NCBI RefSeq assembly: GCF_014084045.1
Contig: NZ_CP043732.1
Coordinates: forward strand, 1,922,001-1,986,000
Length of the DNA: 64,000 bases
Reading direction: 5' to 3'
Source of the DNA: Microbacterium esteraromaticum
GTDB taxonomy: Bacteria > Actinomycetota > Actinomycetes > Actinomycetales > Microbacteriaceae
The translations under genes and the position numbers were made by a program. The notes beneath the pieces were generated by a model. The model searched no databases. It was not told the origin of the DNA and saw only the letters and a program-made list of their open reading frames with translations. Of this stretch, positions 35,276 through 44,803 are shown in pieces. Each line of letters opens with the position of its first letter. The first letter of the stretch is position 1.

Positions 35276-36261
35276 GAATCCTCGTCGTCAGTCCTGGCTT
35301 CCATGGCTACGCGTCGGCGATCGGCCGCACGCTCGCGTCGTTCGGACACGATGCGCGGGTGCATGTCTACGATCGAGCGGCCGGTCCAGTGGGTCGTGCG
35401 GGGATGCGTGCGGTTCTCAATCACCCCCGCAGTGCCCTGGCGATTCGCACCAGACGCGCGCTCACGGCTCGCGCGATCGCGGCTGTGCGGGAGAGTAGGC
35501 CCGATGCGGTGATCGTGATCCGCGGTGACCTGCTCGGTGGAGAATGGTGGGAGCAACTCGACCACCTCTCGATGCCGCGTGTGACGTGGTTCTACGACGA
35601 ACTCCGGCGCATGCGTTACGACGAGGGACTTTTGGATGAGATCGGACCCCTTGCGACCTACAGCCCGATCGATGCCAAGGATCTCGCGGAGCGCGGCCTT
35701 GACTCGCATCACGTACCGCTGGGTTTCGACGCGCTGCAGCCGATCTCGGCGCGCGACGTTCGGGGAGTGAGCTTCATCGGTGCGCGCTATCCCGGGCGGG
35801 AGCACGTCCTCAGGTCACTTGCGGCTCACGGAGTGGACGTGGTCGCCTTCGGCCGTGACTGGTCTCGCCACCCGGTGGACGTGCTTCGATCAGGGCAGTT
35901 CACGCACCCGGGCGTGCGCGCAGAGCGCGAGCTGCCTCGCAGCCTGGCATACGGAGCCATGCAGGGCTCGGCGGCGACCATGAACCTTCACGGCGACCAG
36001 GACGGCTTCACCATGCGCACTTTCGAGGCAGCGGGTGTCGGTGGCGTGCAGATCTGCGACAGATCGGACGTGAGTGAGCACTATGACGTGGGCACCGAGC
36101 TGCTGACGTTCGCACATCTCGATGAGCTCGTCGAGCTGTGTCGAAGGACGACACGCGATGTCGGGTGGGCCGACGGCCTTCGCGTGCAGGGGCAGAGGCG
36201 CACTCTCGCCGAGCACACACTTGCGCATCGATTGCGTCGGCTGGAGGGACTATGGGCTTGA
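35272..36261 (+). CDS. CgeB-like glycosyltransferase (GT-B)
   Basis: A 329-residue protein starting at the ATGA overlap. It opens ILVVSPGFHGYASAIGRTL and contains a C-terminal block typical of the glycosyltransferase 1 / CgeB group: FIGARYPGREHVLRSL, MNLHGDQDGFTMRTFEAAGVGG and the ending DELVEL. These are GT-B transferases found in spore-coat and capsule clusters. It overlaps the next gene by 10 bases. The donor sugar is unknown. Confidence 0.85.
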   Translation: MRILVVSPGFHGYASAIGRTLASFGHDARVHVYDRAAGPVGRAGMRAVLNHPRSALAIRTRRALTARAIAAVRESRPDAVIVIRGDLLGGEWWEQLDHLSMPRVTWFYDELRRMRYDEGLLDEIGPLATYSPIDAKDLAERGLDSHHVPLGFDALQPISARDVRGVSFIGARYPGREHVLRSLAAHGVDVVAFGRDWSRHPVDVLRSGQFTHPGVRAERELPRSLAYGAMQGSAATMNLHGDQDGFTMRTFEAAGVGGVQICDRSDVSEHYDVGTELLTFAHLDELVELCRRTTRDVGWADGLRVQGQRRTLAEHTLAHRLRRLEGLWA

Positions 36262-37289
36262 ACATTCCAGCCGATCTGGCCGACTGGAGATCGTGGGAGC
36301 GCCGACAGCACCGTCTCCGCAACCTGCGCGCGGCGATCGGCCGAACGACAGAGACATCGCCGACACTCCGCGCAGCTGCTCGTGGCGAAGCGCCTTCCGT
36401 CCTGTTGGCGATCGATTCGACCTCGCGATCAGGGATAGCTTCCTTGCACGCCTTGATCGCGCGCCTGCCGGCGCTCGTGATCGTAAGCTCGGTGCACTCG
36501 CAGCAGCAGCTCACCGAGCTTCTCGGCGCAGCGGAGACAAAGTCACGAGAGGTCGACATCACCGACCTTCCGCGCTCGCTCGCCGCAGTTGTCTCTGCAG
36601 GGCACTACGTTCCCGCCGGCGAGTTCGGGTGGCGGACTTCGCAGGAACGCCGGGTTCCTCACTTCGTCGTGCAGCACGGTCTGCTCACTCCTTTCGCTCC
36701 TCCGCTGCCACACGGGGCGACGCTGCTCGCCTTCAGCGATGATGACGCGGCGTTCTGGGCGTCGGAGCGAAGCGATATCGAAGGAATCGCTGTCGGTGCG
36801 CAGCTGCTGTGGGACACATCGACGACGGAATCCAAGACGCACCCCAGCGGGCCACCGGTCTACCTGGGCCAGCTCCACGGATCCGAGCTGCCGCGACGCG
36901 GCAAGACTCGATCCACAGCCCGATTCTGGCGGCAGACCGGAGCGATCTATCGGCCGCACCCCTTCGAAGCGGATCGGCTGTCCAGGGCGCAGCACGCGAT
37001 CTGGCAGGCACGCGGCATGCGGATCGACCGCAGCAATCTGCCGATTCGCGAGCTCGGCGGTCCGATCGTCGGCGCCTTTTCCACCGGAATTCTCGAGGCT
37101 GCTGCGTCCGGGTTTCCCGCCTGGGCGTACTACGAGAATCCTCCGCGCTGGCTCGAGGAGTTCTGGGACCGTTACCGAATCCACCGGTGGGGCGCGGATG
37201 CCGCCCCGACACCTGCGCCTCCTCGCCCGGCCATCGAGCCGGCTCAGGCCATCGCCGACGCTGTGCTTGCGGCAACGGGCGAACGCTGA
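36252..37289 (+). CDS. Polysaccharide-locus protein, possible GT-B-fold transferase
   Basis: A 345-residue protein not firmly recognised. ATG 36252 is chosen because it lies in the 10-base overlap with the previous gene. The C-terminal half has IYRPHPFEADR and later GPIVGAFSTGILEAAASGFPAWAYYENP, which resembles the donor-binding half of CDP-glycerol/polysialyl-type transferases (RPHP, then a FSTGILEA loop). It directly precedes the NeuB fusion gene, which makes a nonulosonic-acid transferase an attractive guess. No membrane segment or signal. Function is inference. Confidence 0.6.
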   Translation: MGLNIPADLADWRSWERRQHRLRNLRAAIGRTTETSPTLRAAARGEAPSVLLAIDSTSRSGIASLHALIARLPALVIVSSVHSQQQLTELLGAAETKSREVDITDLPRSLAAVVSAGHYVPAGEFGWRTSQERRVPHFVVQHGLLTPFAPPLPHGATLLAFSDDDAAFWASERSDIEGIAVGAQLLWDTSTTESKTHPSGPPVYLGQLHGSELPRRGKTRSTARFWRQTGAIYRPHPFEADRLSRAQHAIWQARGMRIDRSNLPIRELGGPIVGAFSTGILEAAASGFPAWAYYENPPRWLEEFWDRYRIHRWGADAAPTPAPPRPAIEPAQAIADAVLAATGER

Positions 37290-37338
37290 GATCCATTCAT
37301 ATGAACAACCGCACGAACGAGAAACTGGGGACAACTGC

Positions 37339-39585
37339 ATGATCATCGAGCGTGACCTCACGCCCTACATCGTTTTCGCAGAGGATCCGGTGCTCGCCGG
37401 GCTCGGCAAGATCAACGCCAACAAGCAGCGCATCGTCTTCGTCGTCGACTCGCATGGCATCCTTCGGGGGTCACTGTCGGACGGCGACTTCCGGCGTTGG
37501 ATCATCGCGAATCCCACCGAGTCGCTCGACGTCTCGTGCGTGACCGTCGCGAATCGCGATGTCCACGCTCTTCCCGAGTCGTCGACCGTGGCCGACATCG
37601 CACCCCTCATGGGGCGCAGTGGCGTGCACCACGTGCCGCTGGTCGACGAGCGCGGTCACCTCGTCGCCCTCGCGATCGACAGCAGTGAGACGCTGCGCAT
37701 CGCAGAGCACGAGATCGGTCCGGGGCATCCCGCATTCGTCATCGCCGAGGTCGGCAACAACCACAACGGCTCGGTCGACCTGGCCAAGAAGCTCGTCGAC
37801 CTCGCTGTCGAGGCGAATGCCGACGCCGTCAAGTTCCAGCTGCGCGACATGGACGCGCTGTACAGGCAGCGTGGTGCCGCAACCGGGGGAGAGGACCTCG
37901 GCGTGCAGTACACGCTCGACCTGCTGCGCCGATTCTCGCTGCCCGCCGACAAGCTCTTCGACGTCTTCGACCATGCGCGCGACGCGGGCATCGACGTGAT
38001 GTGCACCCCGTGGGATGCTCCGAGCGTCGCCGCGCTCGCCGATTACGGCATCCCGGCGCTGAAGATCTCTTCTGCCGACCTCACCAACCACGAGCTCATC
38101 TCGGATGCAGCGGGTCGCGGTATTCCGCTCGTGCTGAGCACGGGGATGTCGCGCGAGACCGAGATCGTCGAGACCGTCGGGCTGCTGCGGGGACAGGGCG
38201 CACCGTTCGCGCTGCTTCACTGCCAGTCGACCTATCCCGCGCCCTACAAAGACCTGAATCTCGCCTACATGGACCGCCTCGCCGAGATCGGACAGAGCGT
38301 CGTCGGCTACTCCGGCCACGAGCGCGGCTGGCACGTCCCCGTGGCGGCGGTCGCGCGCGGCGCGCACATCATCGAGAAGCACTTCACCGTCGACCGGACG
38401 ATGGAGGGCAACGACCACACGGTGTCGCTGCTGCCCGATGAGTTCCGCATCATGGTCGAGCAGATCCGCGACATCGAGACGTCGATGGGCAACGGCGATG
38501 CGCGTGTCGTGTCCACCGGAGAGCAGATGAACCGGGTCACCCTGGCGAAGTCGCTGGTCGCGGCCCGCCCTCTGATGGCGGGCACTGTTCTCACCGACGA
38601 CGACGTCACCGTGAAGAGTCCCGGCCGCGGTCTGCAGCCCAATGCCCTGCCGAAGCTGCTCGGTCGCACCTTGACCCACGACATGGCGGAAGGCGACTTC
38701 TTCTTCGACGGCGACCTGAAGGATGCCACGCCCACAGGGCGTCCCTTCACCTTCCGTCGGCCGTGGGGACTCCCGGTCCGGTACCACGACTACGCGGCCC
38801 TCATGGAGCAGTCGAACCCCGATTTCCTCGAGTTCCACTTCTCATACAAGGATCTCGATGTCGACAGGGACTCGTTCTTCACCGAACGCCTGCCGATCGG
38901 GTTCACCACGCATCTTCCCGACCTGTTCGCCGGTGACTTCCTCGTCGATCTCGCGTCGGACGAGACGGAGATCTGGGAGCGTTCCATCCGTGAGGTCCAG
39001 CGCACGATCGACGTCACCCGCGATCTTCGCCGCTGGTTCACGATGGATGAGGATCCGATCATGGTCGTCACCATGGGCGGCTTCACCAAAGACAAGCACA
39101 TCGCGCCCGCGGAGCGTCAGCACAAGTACGCGCGCATCACCGAGGCTCTCGGCCGCCTCGACACCAGCGGAGTGCGAATCGCCGCGCAGACCCTGCCGCC
39201 CTACCCATGGCTGATGGGCGGGCAGCAGTTCCACAACCTCTTCGTCGACCCTCGTGACACCGCAGAGTGGGCAGCCTCTACGGGCACCGCCCTGTGCTTC
39301 GATGCGTCGCACACGAAACTGGCGACGAACTGGCTCGGACTTCCGTTCTCTCAGGCCGTGGACCTGCTCGCCCCGCACAGCATCCACCTCCATCTCGTCG
39401 ACGCAACCGGCGTCGACGGCGAGGGCGTGCAGGTCGGCGAGGGCGACATCGACTGGGAGGAATTCGGCGCCGGTCTGGACCGACTGGCGCCCGGTGTGCC
39501 GTTCATCCCTGAGATCTGGCAGGGGCACGTCAACCACGGTGAAGGGTTCTGGACTGCTCTAGACCGGCTGGAAGGCCAGCTGTAA
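37339..39585 (+). CDS. CBS - NeuB-like synthase - SAF - sugar isomerase-like fusion
   Basis: A protein of about 748 residues. Residues 5-125 are two CBS motifs (FVVDSHGILRGSLSDGDFRRW; HVPLVDERGHLVAL), which may bind a nucleotide. Residues 130-385 are a sialic/legionaminic-acid synthase domain (FVIAEVGNNHNGS; KFQ; KISSADLTN; LSTGMS; GYSGHERG; IIEKHFTVDR), which condenses phosphoenolpyruvate with an amino-hexose. Residues about 400-455 are the SAF antifreeze-like lid. Residues 470-748 are a TIM-barrel of the sugar-phosphate isomerase/AP-endonuclease type (LEFHFSYKDLD; HLHLVDATG; PEIWQGH). Such a four-part fusion is unusual and may join two steps of nonulosonic-acid synthesis. Confidence 0.88.
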   Translation: MIIERDLTPYIVFAEDPVLAGLGKINANKQRIVFVVDSHGILRGSLSDGDFRRWIIANPTESLDVSCVTVANRDVHALPESSTVADIAPLMGRSGVHHVPLVDERGHLVALAIDSSETLRIAEHEIGPGHPAFVIAEVGNNHNGSVDLAKKLVDLAVEANADAVKFQLRDMDALYRQRGAATGGEDLGVQYTLDLLRRFSLPADKLFDVFDHARDAGIDVMCTPWDAPSVAALADYGIPALKISSADLTNHELISDAAGRGIPLVLSTGMSRETEIVETVGLLRGQGAPFALLHCQSTYPAPYKDLNLAYMDRLAEIGQSVVGYSGHERGWHVPVAAVARGAHIIEKHFTVDRTMEGNDHTVSLLPDEFRIMVEQIRDIETSMGNGDARVVSTGEQMNRVTLAKSLVAARPLMAGTVLTDDDVTVKSPGRGLQPNALPKLLGRTLTHDMAEGDFFFDGDLKDATPTGRPFTFRRPWGLPVRYHDYAALMEQSNPDFLEFHFSYKDLDVDRDSFFTERLPIGFTTHLPDLFAGDFLVDLASDETEIWERSIREVQRTIDVTRDLRRWFTMDEDPIMVVTMGGFTKDKHIAPAERQHKYARITEALGRLDTSGVRIAAQTLPPYPWLMGGQQFHNLFVDPRDTAEWAASTGTALCFDASHTKLATNWLGLPFSQAVDLLAPHSIHLHLVDATGVDGEGVQVGEGDIDWEEFGAGLDRLAPGVPFIPEIWQGHVNHGEGFWTALDRLEGQL

Positions 39586-39586
39586 A

Positions 39587-39621
39587 CCGTTGTGTCGCTC
39601 ACTCACGGAGCGACACAACGG
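39587..39621. terminator. Bidirectional hairpin terminator between convergent genes
   Basis: CCGTTGTGTCGCTC, a seven-base loop, GAGCGACACAACGG: a perfect 14-bp stem starting two bases after the fusion gene stop and ending 14 bases before the stop of the minus-strand gene. AAA flanks one side, giving a weak U-tail on the minus transcript. Confidence 0.8.
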
Positions 39622-39635
39622 ATCCCGATGACTGA

Positions 39636-40526
39636 TTACCCCTTGGCGGAACTACCGCCTTCTTGGCGGCGCTCAGGTTGCAACAGCGACTTCACCAAGG
39701 CGAAGAGAGACAGCATCGCATTTCCGAGGCGTCTGCCCTGCTCACGAAGAACCTCGCGACGATTGGGCTCGTGACCGAGCTGCTGGCGAAGATATGCGCG
39801 ATTGACGCGCAGCGCCTTGACGATGACACCCAGCCGCGCCCGCAGGCCGGCCGTCGAGCGAAGGCGAACCGTCCATGCGGTCAAACGGTTGTCTTCAGAC
39901 CGCGACCAGTGCCTCCACAGGTCGTAGTCCGAAGATGCGCGGTGTGCTTCGAGCTCACCGACGCCGGCGGCAAACGGCACCTCGGCGTGCAGACGCTTGG
40001 CGAGAGCCCGCGCGTCCGCGCGCAACTGCTCGCCAGCGTTTGCCCAGGTCTCGGGCTTGTCCGCGCCATGTGATCTCGCGACATGCAGCACCTGGATGAG
40101 GACTTGAGCGCATGGGGCGAGCACGCCGACAGGGCGGTGAGCGATGTCGAGCGTCTGGCGGTCAGCCCACAGCAGAGCGAACGCATCTTCTGGTGGGATG
40201 CCGATACCGGGGAAGCTTCTATGCACGTCGACCATCGCCCAGTCGGCGTGCGTCAGATTGGCCGCGTGACCGAACGGGGAGCCCTCATCGAAGTCGGCGG
40301 TGAGCGACCAGCCGGTTGCATCCAGCGCGTCGAGGAATCGGCCGACGTGCTCGGGACGCACGAGCACATCGGCGTCGGTCGAATCGTGACGGGCGATGCG
40401 CAGGGCGGCGTCTGTCGGGCCCTTGATGTGGAGGATATCCACTCCCGCTTCATCCGCCAGAGCTTGAAGGCGGGCGTGGGTGAGATGCACGTTGGCCCAG
40501 ACCGGAACCTGTGGCGAAGGGCGCAT
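39636..40526 (-). CDS. Nucleotidyltransferase-fold protein (PF14907-like)
   Basis: A protein of about 296 residues from ATG 40526; the frame extends upstream but that part is not protein-like. The motif ILHIKGPTDAALR, then DSTDADVLVRPEH, has the G-x-D-x-D pattern of the uncharacterised nucleotidyltransferase family common in exopolysaccharide and RiPP loci with PqqD- and HprK-like genes; both of those are at 27672-29322. The C-terminal half is helical and basic. A CATACT -10 box ends six bases before the ATG, so the message is probably leaderless. Substrate unknown. Confidence 0.75.
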   Translation of the reverse strand: MRPSPQVPVWANVHLTHARLQALADEAGVDILHIKGPTDAALRIARHDSTDADVLVRPEHVGRFLDALDATGWSLTADFDEGSPFGHAANLTHADWAMVDVHRSFPGIGIPPEDAFALLWADRQTLDIAHRPVGVLAPCAQVLIQVLHVARSHGADKPETWANAGEQLRADARALAKRLHAEVPFAAGVGELEAHRASSDYDLWRHWSRSEDNRLTAWTVRLRSTAGLRARLGVIVKALRVNRAYLRQQLGHEPNRREVLREQGRRLGNAMLSLFALVKSLLQPERRQEGGSSAKG

Positions 40527-40694
40527 ACAGACAGTATGGTCGATCCGATCATCGGGGCTCTGCGATACTTGACAGGTAGCGCGTGCGGGAGCCGAGGGAC
40601 GCAGTGCGCAACACGATCTTGGGGGCGTGGACCGAGTTATGACTGCAGCGTGCGTCAGATCGACCGTTCCCGTGTTCACGCGAGGTGAGGCGGG

Positions 40695-41888
40695 GTGATG
40701 TCGAACCATCGCGCCTCGACGGCATCGACGCTAGCTCCTTCGATCGCTGCGTTGAAGACCGGGGCAGAGAACGCCGTGTCGGCATTCCGCTTCGGCGATG
40801 TGAAGCTCTTCGAACTGCTCATCGGCGCGAGCATCGCATTCTGGCGCTACCCAATCGGCGGGATCCCCGGAGAGATTCTCGTCATCTGCGCAGTGATCAC
40901 CGTCGGGATGTTCCGCAGGGCGAAGGGCACATCGGGCAACACCCTTCTCGTGCTTGGTGCGCTGTACTTCGCGATGATCGCCTTCGTCGTGGCGGTCTCG
41001 ATCCTTGAGGGGGCGAGCTGGCAGCAACGCACTCTGCGCTTGGCGTTGCTCGCGCTGTTCGCTCTCACAATTGCGGGTGGGCGCCTCGATTGGCGATCGA
41101 TTGTCGTGGGAGCCGCGGTGGGCTTGGCCATCAATGTCGGAGCGTTCTACGCCGGACTCACCCCCAACAAGTATCCGCCCTTCCTCACGGGGTGGCTCAT
41201 GGACAAAAACGTCGCAGGCCTCTACTACGCAACCGTGGGCATGCTTCTGCTTGGTGTCGTGAGGCGGTACTTGCTCATCGTCATAGTTCTCGCGACGGCG
41301 TTCGCGTTTCTGTGGCTCACTGGTTCGCGCACATCCCTCGCCGCATTCGTCTTGGCGATCGGATGGTGGCTCATGCGCAACCGGGCCCCGCTTCTATTGC
41401 GGCTGGGGGCCTTCCTCATTGGAGTTCGGCTGCTCGAGTGGTTCGAGGAGACCTTCTCGCAGACCGGTGCCTTTGCGGACCGAGAGGGCACCGACATCCT
41501 TCGAGAGAGCATTCATGCCGCCGAACGAGCGAAGGTGACCCTGACGCCATGGCATGGGCAGGGGCTCAACTCCGCATGGGTCGACATCCCGAACTTCCCG
41601 CATATGTGGTTTCACGACTCGTACGCCAGTCTGTTTGTCGAAGGCGGCTATCCCATGCTCTGGACGATGCTGGCTCTCGTGGGCATCGCGGGGCTCGGGC
41701 TGCTCAGCAGAAGACGCGTGGTGAGTGATGGCCTCAGAGCTGCGGAGGGCGCCCTCATCGTCGCGCTTGTCGCGGCATGGCAGCTCGGTGAGGTGTTCTT
41801 CACCGCAGCAGTGTTCTTCGCGCTCGGAATCGCCTGGTACGAGCGATTCACCGCACCGACTGAGCGATCCGCAGATCTCGCGGAATAG
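40695..41888 (+). CDS. O-antigen ligase/polymerase-like membrane protein (Wzy)
   Basis: A 397-residue protein with about ten or eleven membrane helices; GTG 40695 or the ATG one codon later may start it. It has the Wzy_C-like signature region: the large loop WHGQGLNSAWVDIPNFPHMWFHDSYASLFVEGGYP, in positions where O-antigen ligases and polymerases carry catalytic H and R, and the helix-end TGSRTSLAAFVLAIGWW. It likely polymerises lipid-linked repeat units outside the membrane. It is divergent from the nucleotidyltransferase gene. Confidence 0.82.
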   Translation: MMSNHRASTASTLAPSIAALKTGAENAVSAFRFGDVKLFELLIGASIAFWRYPIGGIPGEILVICAVITVGMFRRAKGTSGNTLLVLGALYFAMIAFVVAVSILEGASWQQRTLRLALLALFALTIAGGRLDWRSIVVGAAVGLAINVGAFYAGLTPNKYPPFLTGWLMDKNVAGLYYATVGMLLLGVVRRYLLIVIVLATAFAFLWLTGSRTSLAAFVLAIGWWLMRNRAPLLLRLGAFLIGVRLLEWFEETFSQTGAFADREGTDILRESIHAAERAKVTLTPWHGQGLNSAWVDIPNFPHMWFHDSYASLFVEGGYPMLWTMLALVGIAGLGLLSRRRVVSDGLRAAEGALIVALVAAWQLGEVFFTAAVFFALGIAWYERFTAPTERSADLAE

Positions 41889-41986
41889 TTGGTGAATGCC
41901 TCGCTAGGATGCGCGCGACCCCTAAGGGGTCACCGTTGTTCGCCCGAGCGTCGGCTGGTGCCCACAGGTTCGATACGCTCAGGCTC

Positions 41987-43043
41987 GTGACTTCACTGGG
42001 GGCCGCATTCGACCCGAAGCGGAACAGCCTGAACGCCCTGCGTCTGCTGTTCGCCACCGCGGTGATCGTCGCTCACTCATGGCCCCTGAGCGGCCGAGCC
42101 GATCGGGCCTGGAGCTTTCAACTCGCTCGGTCCCTGGGCTGTAGCTGGATTCTTCGTGATCTCCGGCTACCTGATCGCCGGCAGCCGTGACCACTCTGCG
42201 CTCGGCCCATTCTTCTGGCGCCGATTTCTGAGGATCTATCCAGCGTTCGCGGTCGTCCTTGCGGTGACGGCGTTCGTGTTCGCCCCACTGTCGACGCTCG
42301 TGATGGGTGAATACTCGATAGCGGCCGGACTTGAGTATCTGTTCAAGAACGCGGGCATGTACATCTTCACTTTCGACGTGAGCGATACTCTCACCAGCGC
42401 ACCCTACCCTGACGCGTGGAACGGGTCACTGTGGACGCTCTTCTTCGAGGCACTCTGCTATCTCGGGATCGGCTTGGCGATGACGATCATCCCTCGACGA
42501 TGGTTGGTGTCGGTCCTCGTGCTCACACTCGTCGGCGGCATGGCGGTGACCGCCGCACACGTGTACTTTGACGTGCTGCATGTGAACGTCATTCTGCACG
42601 CTGTTCGCCTCGGAACCTACTTCGTCGCTGGCGCTCTCCTCTACGTCCTGCGAGAGCATGTCGCGTGCCGGTGGGAGATCGCCGCCGCATCCGCTGTCGC
42701 CGTGATCCTCACCATCGCAACCGGGACGTTCGACATCCTCGCGGCCATCCCGCTGGCGTACCTGTGCATGTGGCTGGGTATCGCCTTGCCACTGCACCGA
42801 GTCGGTGCGAAGAACGACATCTCTTACGGGATGTACATCTACGCCTTCCCGGTACAGCAGCTTCTCGCGATCACGATCGGCCCATACCTGCCACTCTGGC
42901 TGTTCATGCTTGCGTCGATCACCGCCACCATTCCCTTCGCCTGGGCGAGTTGGGTTTTCGTCGAGCGACCTGTGATGCTTCGAAGTCGCCGCAAGAAGCA
43001 CACTGGGACTCTGGTTGCGCCTGTCTTCCCGGCACGCCCCTAG
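41987..43043 (+). pseudogene. Acyltransferase 3 family gene with a frameshift
   Basis: Two adjoining frames make one acyltransferase. From GTG 41987 the first frame reads DPKRNSLNALRLLFATAVIVAHSWPLSGR, the family N-terminus. The rest, from about 42105 on, is in the +1 frame: GPWAVAGFFVISGYLIAGS and everything to the stop at 43043 (about 300 residues, eight or nine helices). The switch lies between about 42085 and 42110. The conserved active-site His is in the first frame and the remaining helices in the second, so the intact product needs a frameshift. It is either a recent mutation, a sequencing error or programmed. A truncated product could start at 42156. Confidence 0.8.
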
Positions 43044-43327
43044 GCCTGATGGAGGCTCCTGACTCTAGAAACGAGGAGGGTTATGCCGAGGGAACCGGCG
43101 TCGGGTGCCCGACGCCCGAGCCGGCGTCACGTGAAGGACGGTGCAGAGTGTCGCAACCCAGCTCTACGCGATCATGCTCGCTGCTGGCCGAGGATGGCAG
43201 CTCTCCAGCCTGCGGTGTCATGGCTGTATCGGGTGCTGTCCACGCCGATTCGATGCGGCGCCACGCAAGGGTCGGGGCCACCGGTCGATCGGAAGAGCTG
43301 CAACCTCCCCCAAGGCGACTCGGCGGC
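43044..43327. other. 284-base interval between the frameshifted acyltransferase and the flippase gene
   Basis: No recognised gene. A strong ribosome site GAGGAGG stands three bases before ATG 43083, opening a 98-codon frame that overlaps the 3' end of the flippase gene; the peptide has no family resemblance. An isolated strong ribosome site suggests the remnant of a lost gene. Confidence 0.4.
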
Positions 43328-44803
43328 TCAGCTTGGCCGGACCATAGCTGTCTTCACCAATTGGAAGCTGAGTAGGTAGTCGTTACGCACTGCCGGTATC
43401 ACCGCTGCTGCTGCAGCGGTGATGAGCGCGGCAAAGCAACCGGCGGCGATTCCAACAATCGATCCTGCGCCTGCAGACAACACCCATTCGAGCGAAAAGT
43501 AGGCCGCTATTGACGCGATCGTGGCAACGGCAACCATTCGGCATGAGTTCACGAGAAGCGGCAAGGTGCGCAGATTGGCAACCTTGCCCACCCAGATAAG
43601 CGAGAGCGGCCACAACACCACGGGTGCGAAGGCGAACGCGGCAGCGATCCAGATCGGGCCGAACGCTGCAGCGGTGATAAGTAGACAAGCTTTGACGGAA
43701 GCCGACACGACGGTGTACTTCAGAAGCGCCGCGCCAAGACCACGGCTCGTGTAGATCCAGCCGCCGACACCCGCAAGAGTTGTCAGGCCTTCTCCCACAG
43801 CGATGAGGCGAACAAACGGAGCTGCGGAGGCCCATTGATCACCGATAGCGACGTCGATCACGGCTGGCGCCATCGCTGCAAGTAGACCAGCGGCGAACAA
43901 CAGTGGATATCCCATCGCGCGTTGACCTTGGCTGACATAGCTGATGAGACGCGAATCATCGGATTGTATTCTGGAGAGCACGGAAAGAGCGAGCTGCCCA
44001 AGGGGTGACCGCAGCTGATTCATCGGCACTCGAACGAGCTGCAATGATCGGTTGTAGAGCCCCGTCAGAACACTCCCGTAGTGACGCCCCATCAGCATGG
44101 AATCGAGATTGCTAGCGAAATAGGTCAGAAGCTGAGACCCGAAGAGAGGGACTCCGAAGGCGAAGAAGGCCCGCATCGGCACACCGCGATGAATCCACCC
44201 TGGCATCCAGCCGCCGAGCGCCAGCATGAGGATGAGCGTACATAGCCCGCCGACCAGTTGTTGTATTACCAAGGCCCAGGCGCCACCGCCTGCATAAGCG
44301 AGCAAGATGGCCGAGGCGAGACCCAGCAACGCAGAGGTGACGTCGACGAGCGCGAGGCGACCCAACTGCAATGTGCGCACCGCATGCGCTCTGAGCTGCG
44401 TCGCCATCCCTGACAGAAGCAAGGTTGGGGCGAACCCGAGCACAATCCACAGCACCGTTGGCTCCGCATAATAGATGGCGATTACCGGCGCCAATACCAT
44501 CACCACGGTAGCCATGGCGGCACCGATCCCGGTGTTGATCCAGAATAGGTTGGATCGTTGTGCGTGCGACAGCGTAGGCGCCTGGATCGCTGCACTCGAC
44601 AGTCCAACATCGCGAAGCAAGTGACCGAATCCAGTGAACGCAAGCGCCATTGCGACAATGCCATACTCCTGCGGCGTGAGCAGCCTAGCAAGAACAACGA
44701 TCGACGTTAGTTGGATGACAAACAAGGCCGATTGACCGCCGAGGAGGCGGGCCGCGCTACGAGCCGCACGTCCACCAAGGTGGCCGTGGTCCTGCGAGGT
44801 CAT
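43328..44803 (-). CDS. Oligosaccharide flippase (Wzx-like, MOP superfamily)
   Basis: A protein of about 491 residues when started at ATG 44803, which has AAGGAAGAG upstream; ATG 44830 would add nine residues. It has 12-14 membrane helices and the polysaccharide-flippase opening LLGGQSALFVIQLTSIVVLARLLTPQEYGIVAMA, followed by LSSAAIQAPTLS. The helix-4/5 region and LTYFASNLDSMLMGRHYGS are typical of the WzxC/Polysacc_synt_3 group. It moves lipid-linked repeat units to the outer face of the membrane. AT-richer codon use than housekeeping genes. Partner of the Wzy at 40695. Confidence 0.9.
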   Translation of the reverse strand: MTSQDHGHLGGRAARSAARLLGGQSALFVIQLTSIVVLARLLTPQEYGIVAMALAFTGFGHLLRDVGLSSAAIQAPTLSHAQRSNLFWINTGIGAAMATVVMVLAPVIAIYYAEPTVLWIVLGFAPTLLLSGMATQLRAHAVRTLQLGRLALVDVTSALLGLASAILLAYAGGGAWALVIQQLVGGLCTLILMLALGGWMPGWIHRGVPMRAFFAFGVPLFGSQLLTYFASNLDSMLMGRHYGSVLTGLYNRSLQLVRVPMNQLRSPLGQLALSVLSRIQSDDSRLISYVSQGQRAMGYPLLFAAGLLAAMAPAVIDVAIGDQWASAAPFVRLIAVGEGLTTLAGVGGWIYTSRGLGAALLKYTVVSASVKACLLITAAAFGPIWIAAAFAFAPVVLWPLSLIWVGKVANLRTLPLLVNSCRMVAVATIASIAAYFSLEWVLSAGAGSIVGIAAGCFAALITAAAAAVIPAVRNDYLLSFQLVKTAMVRPS

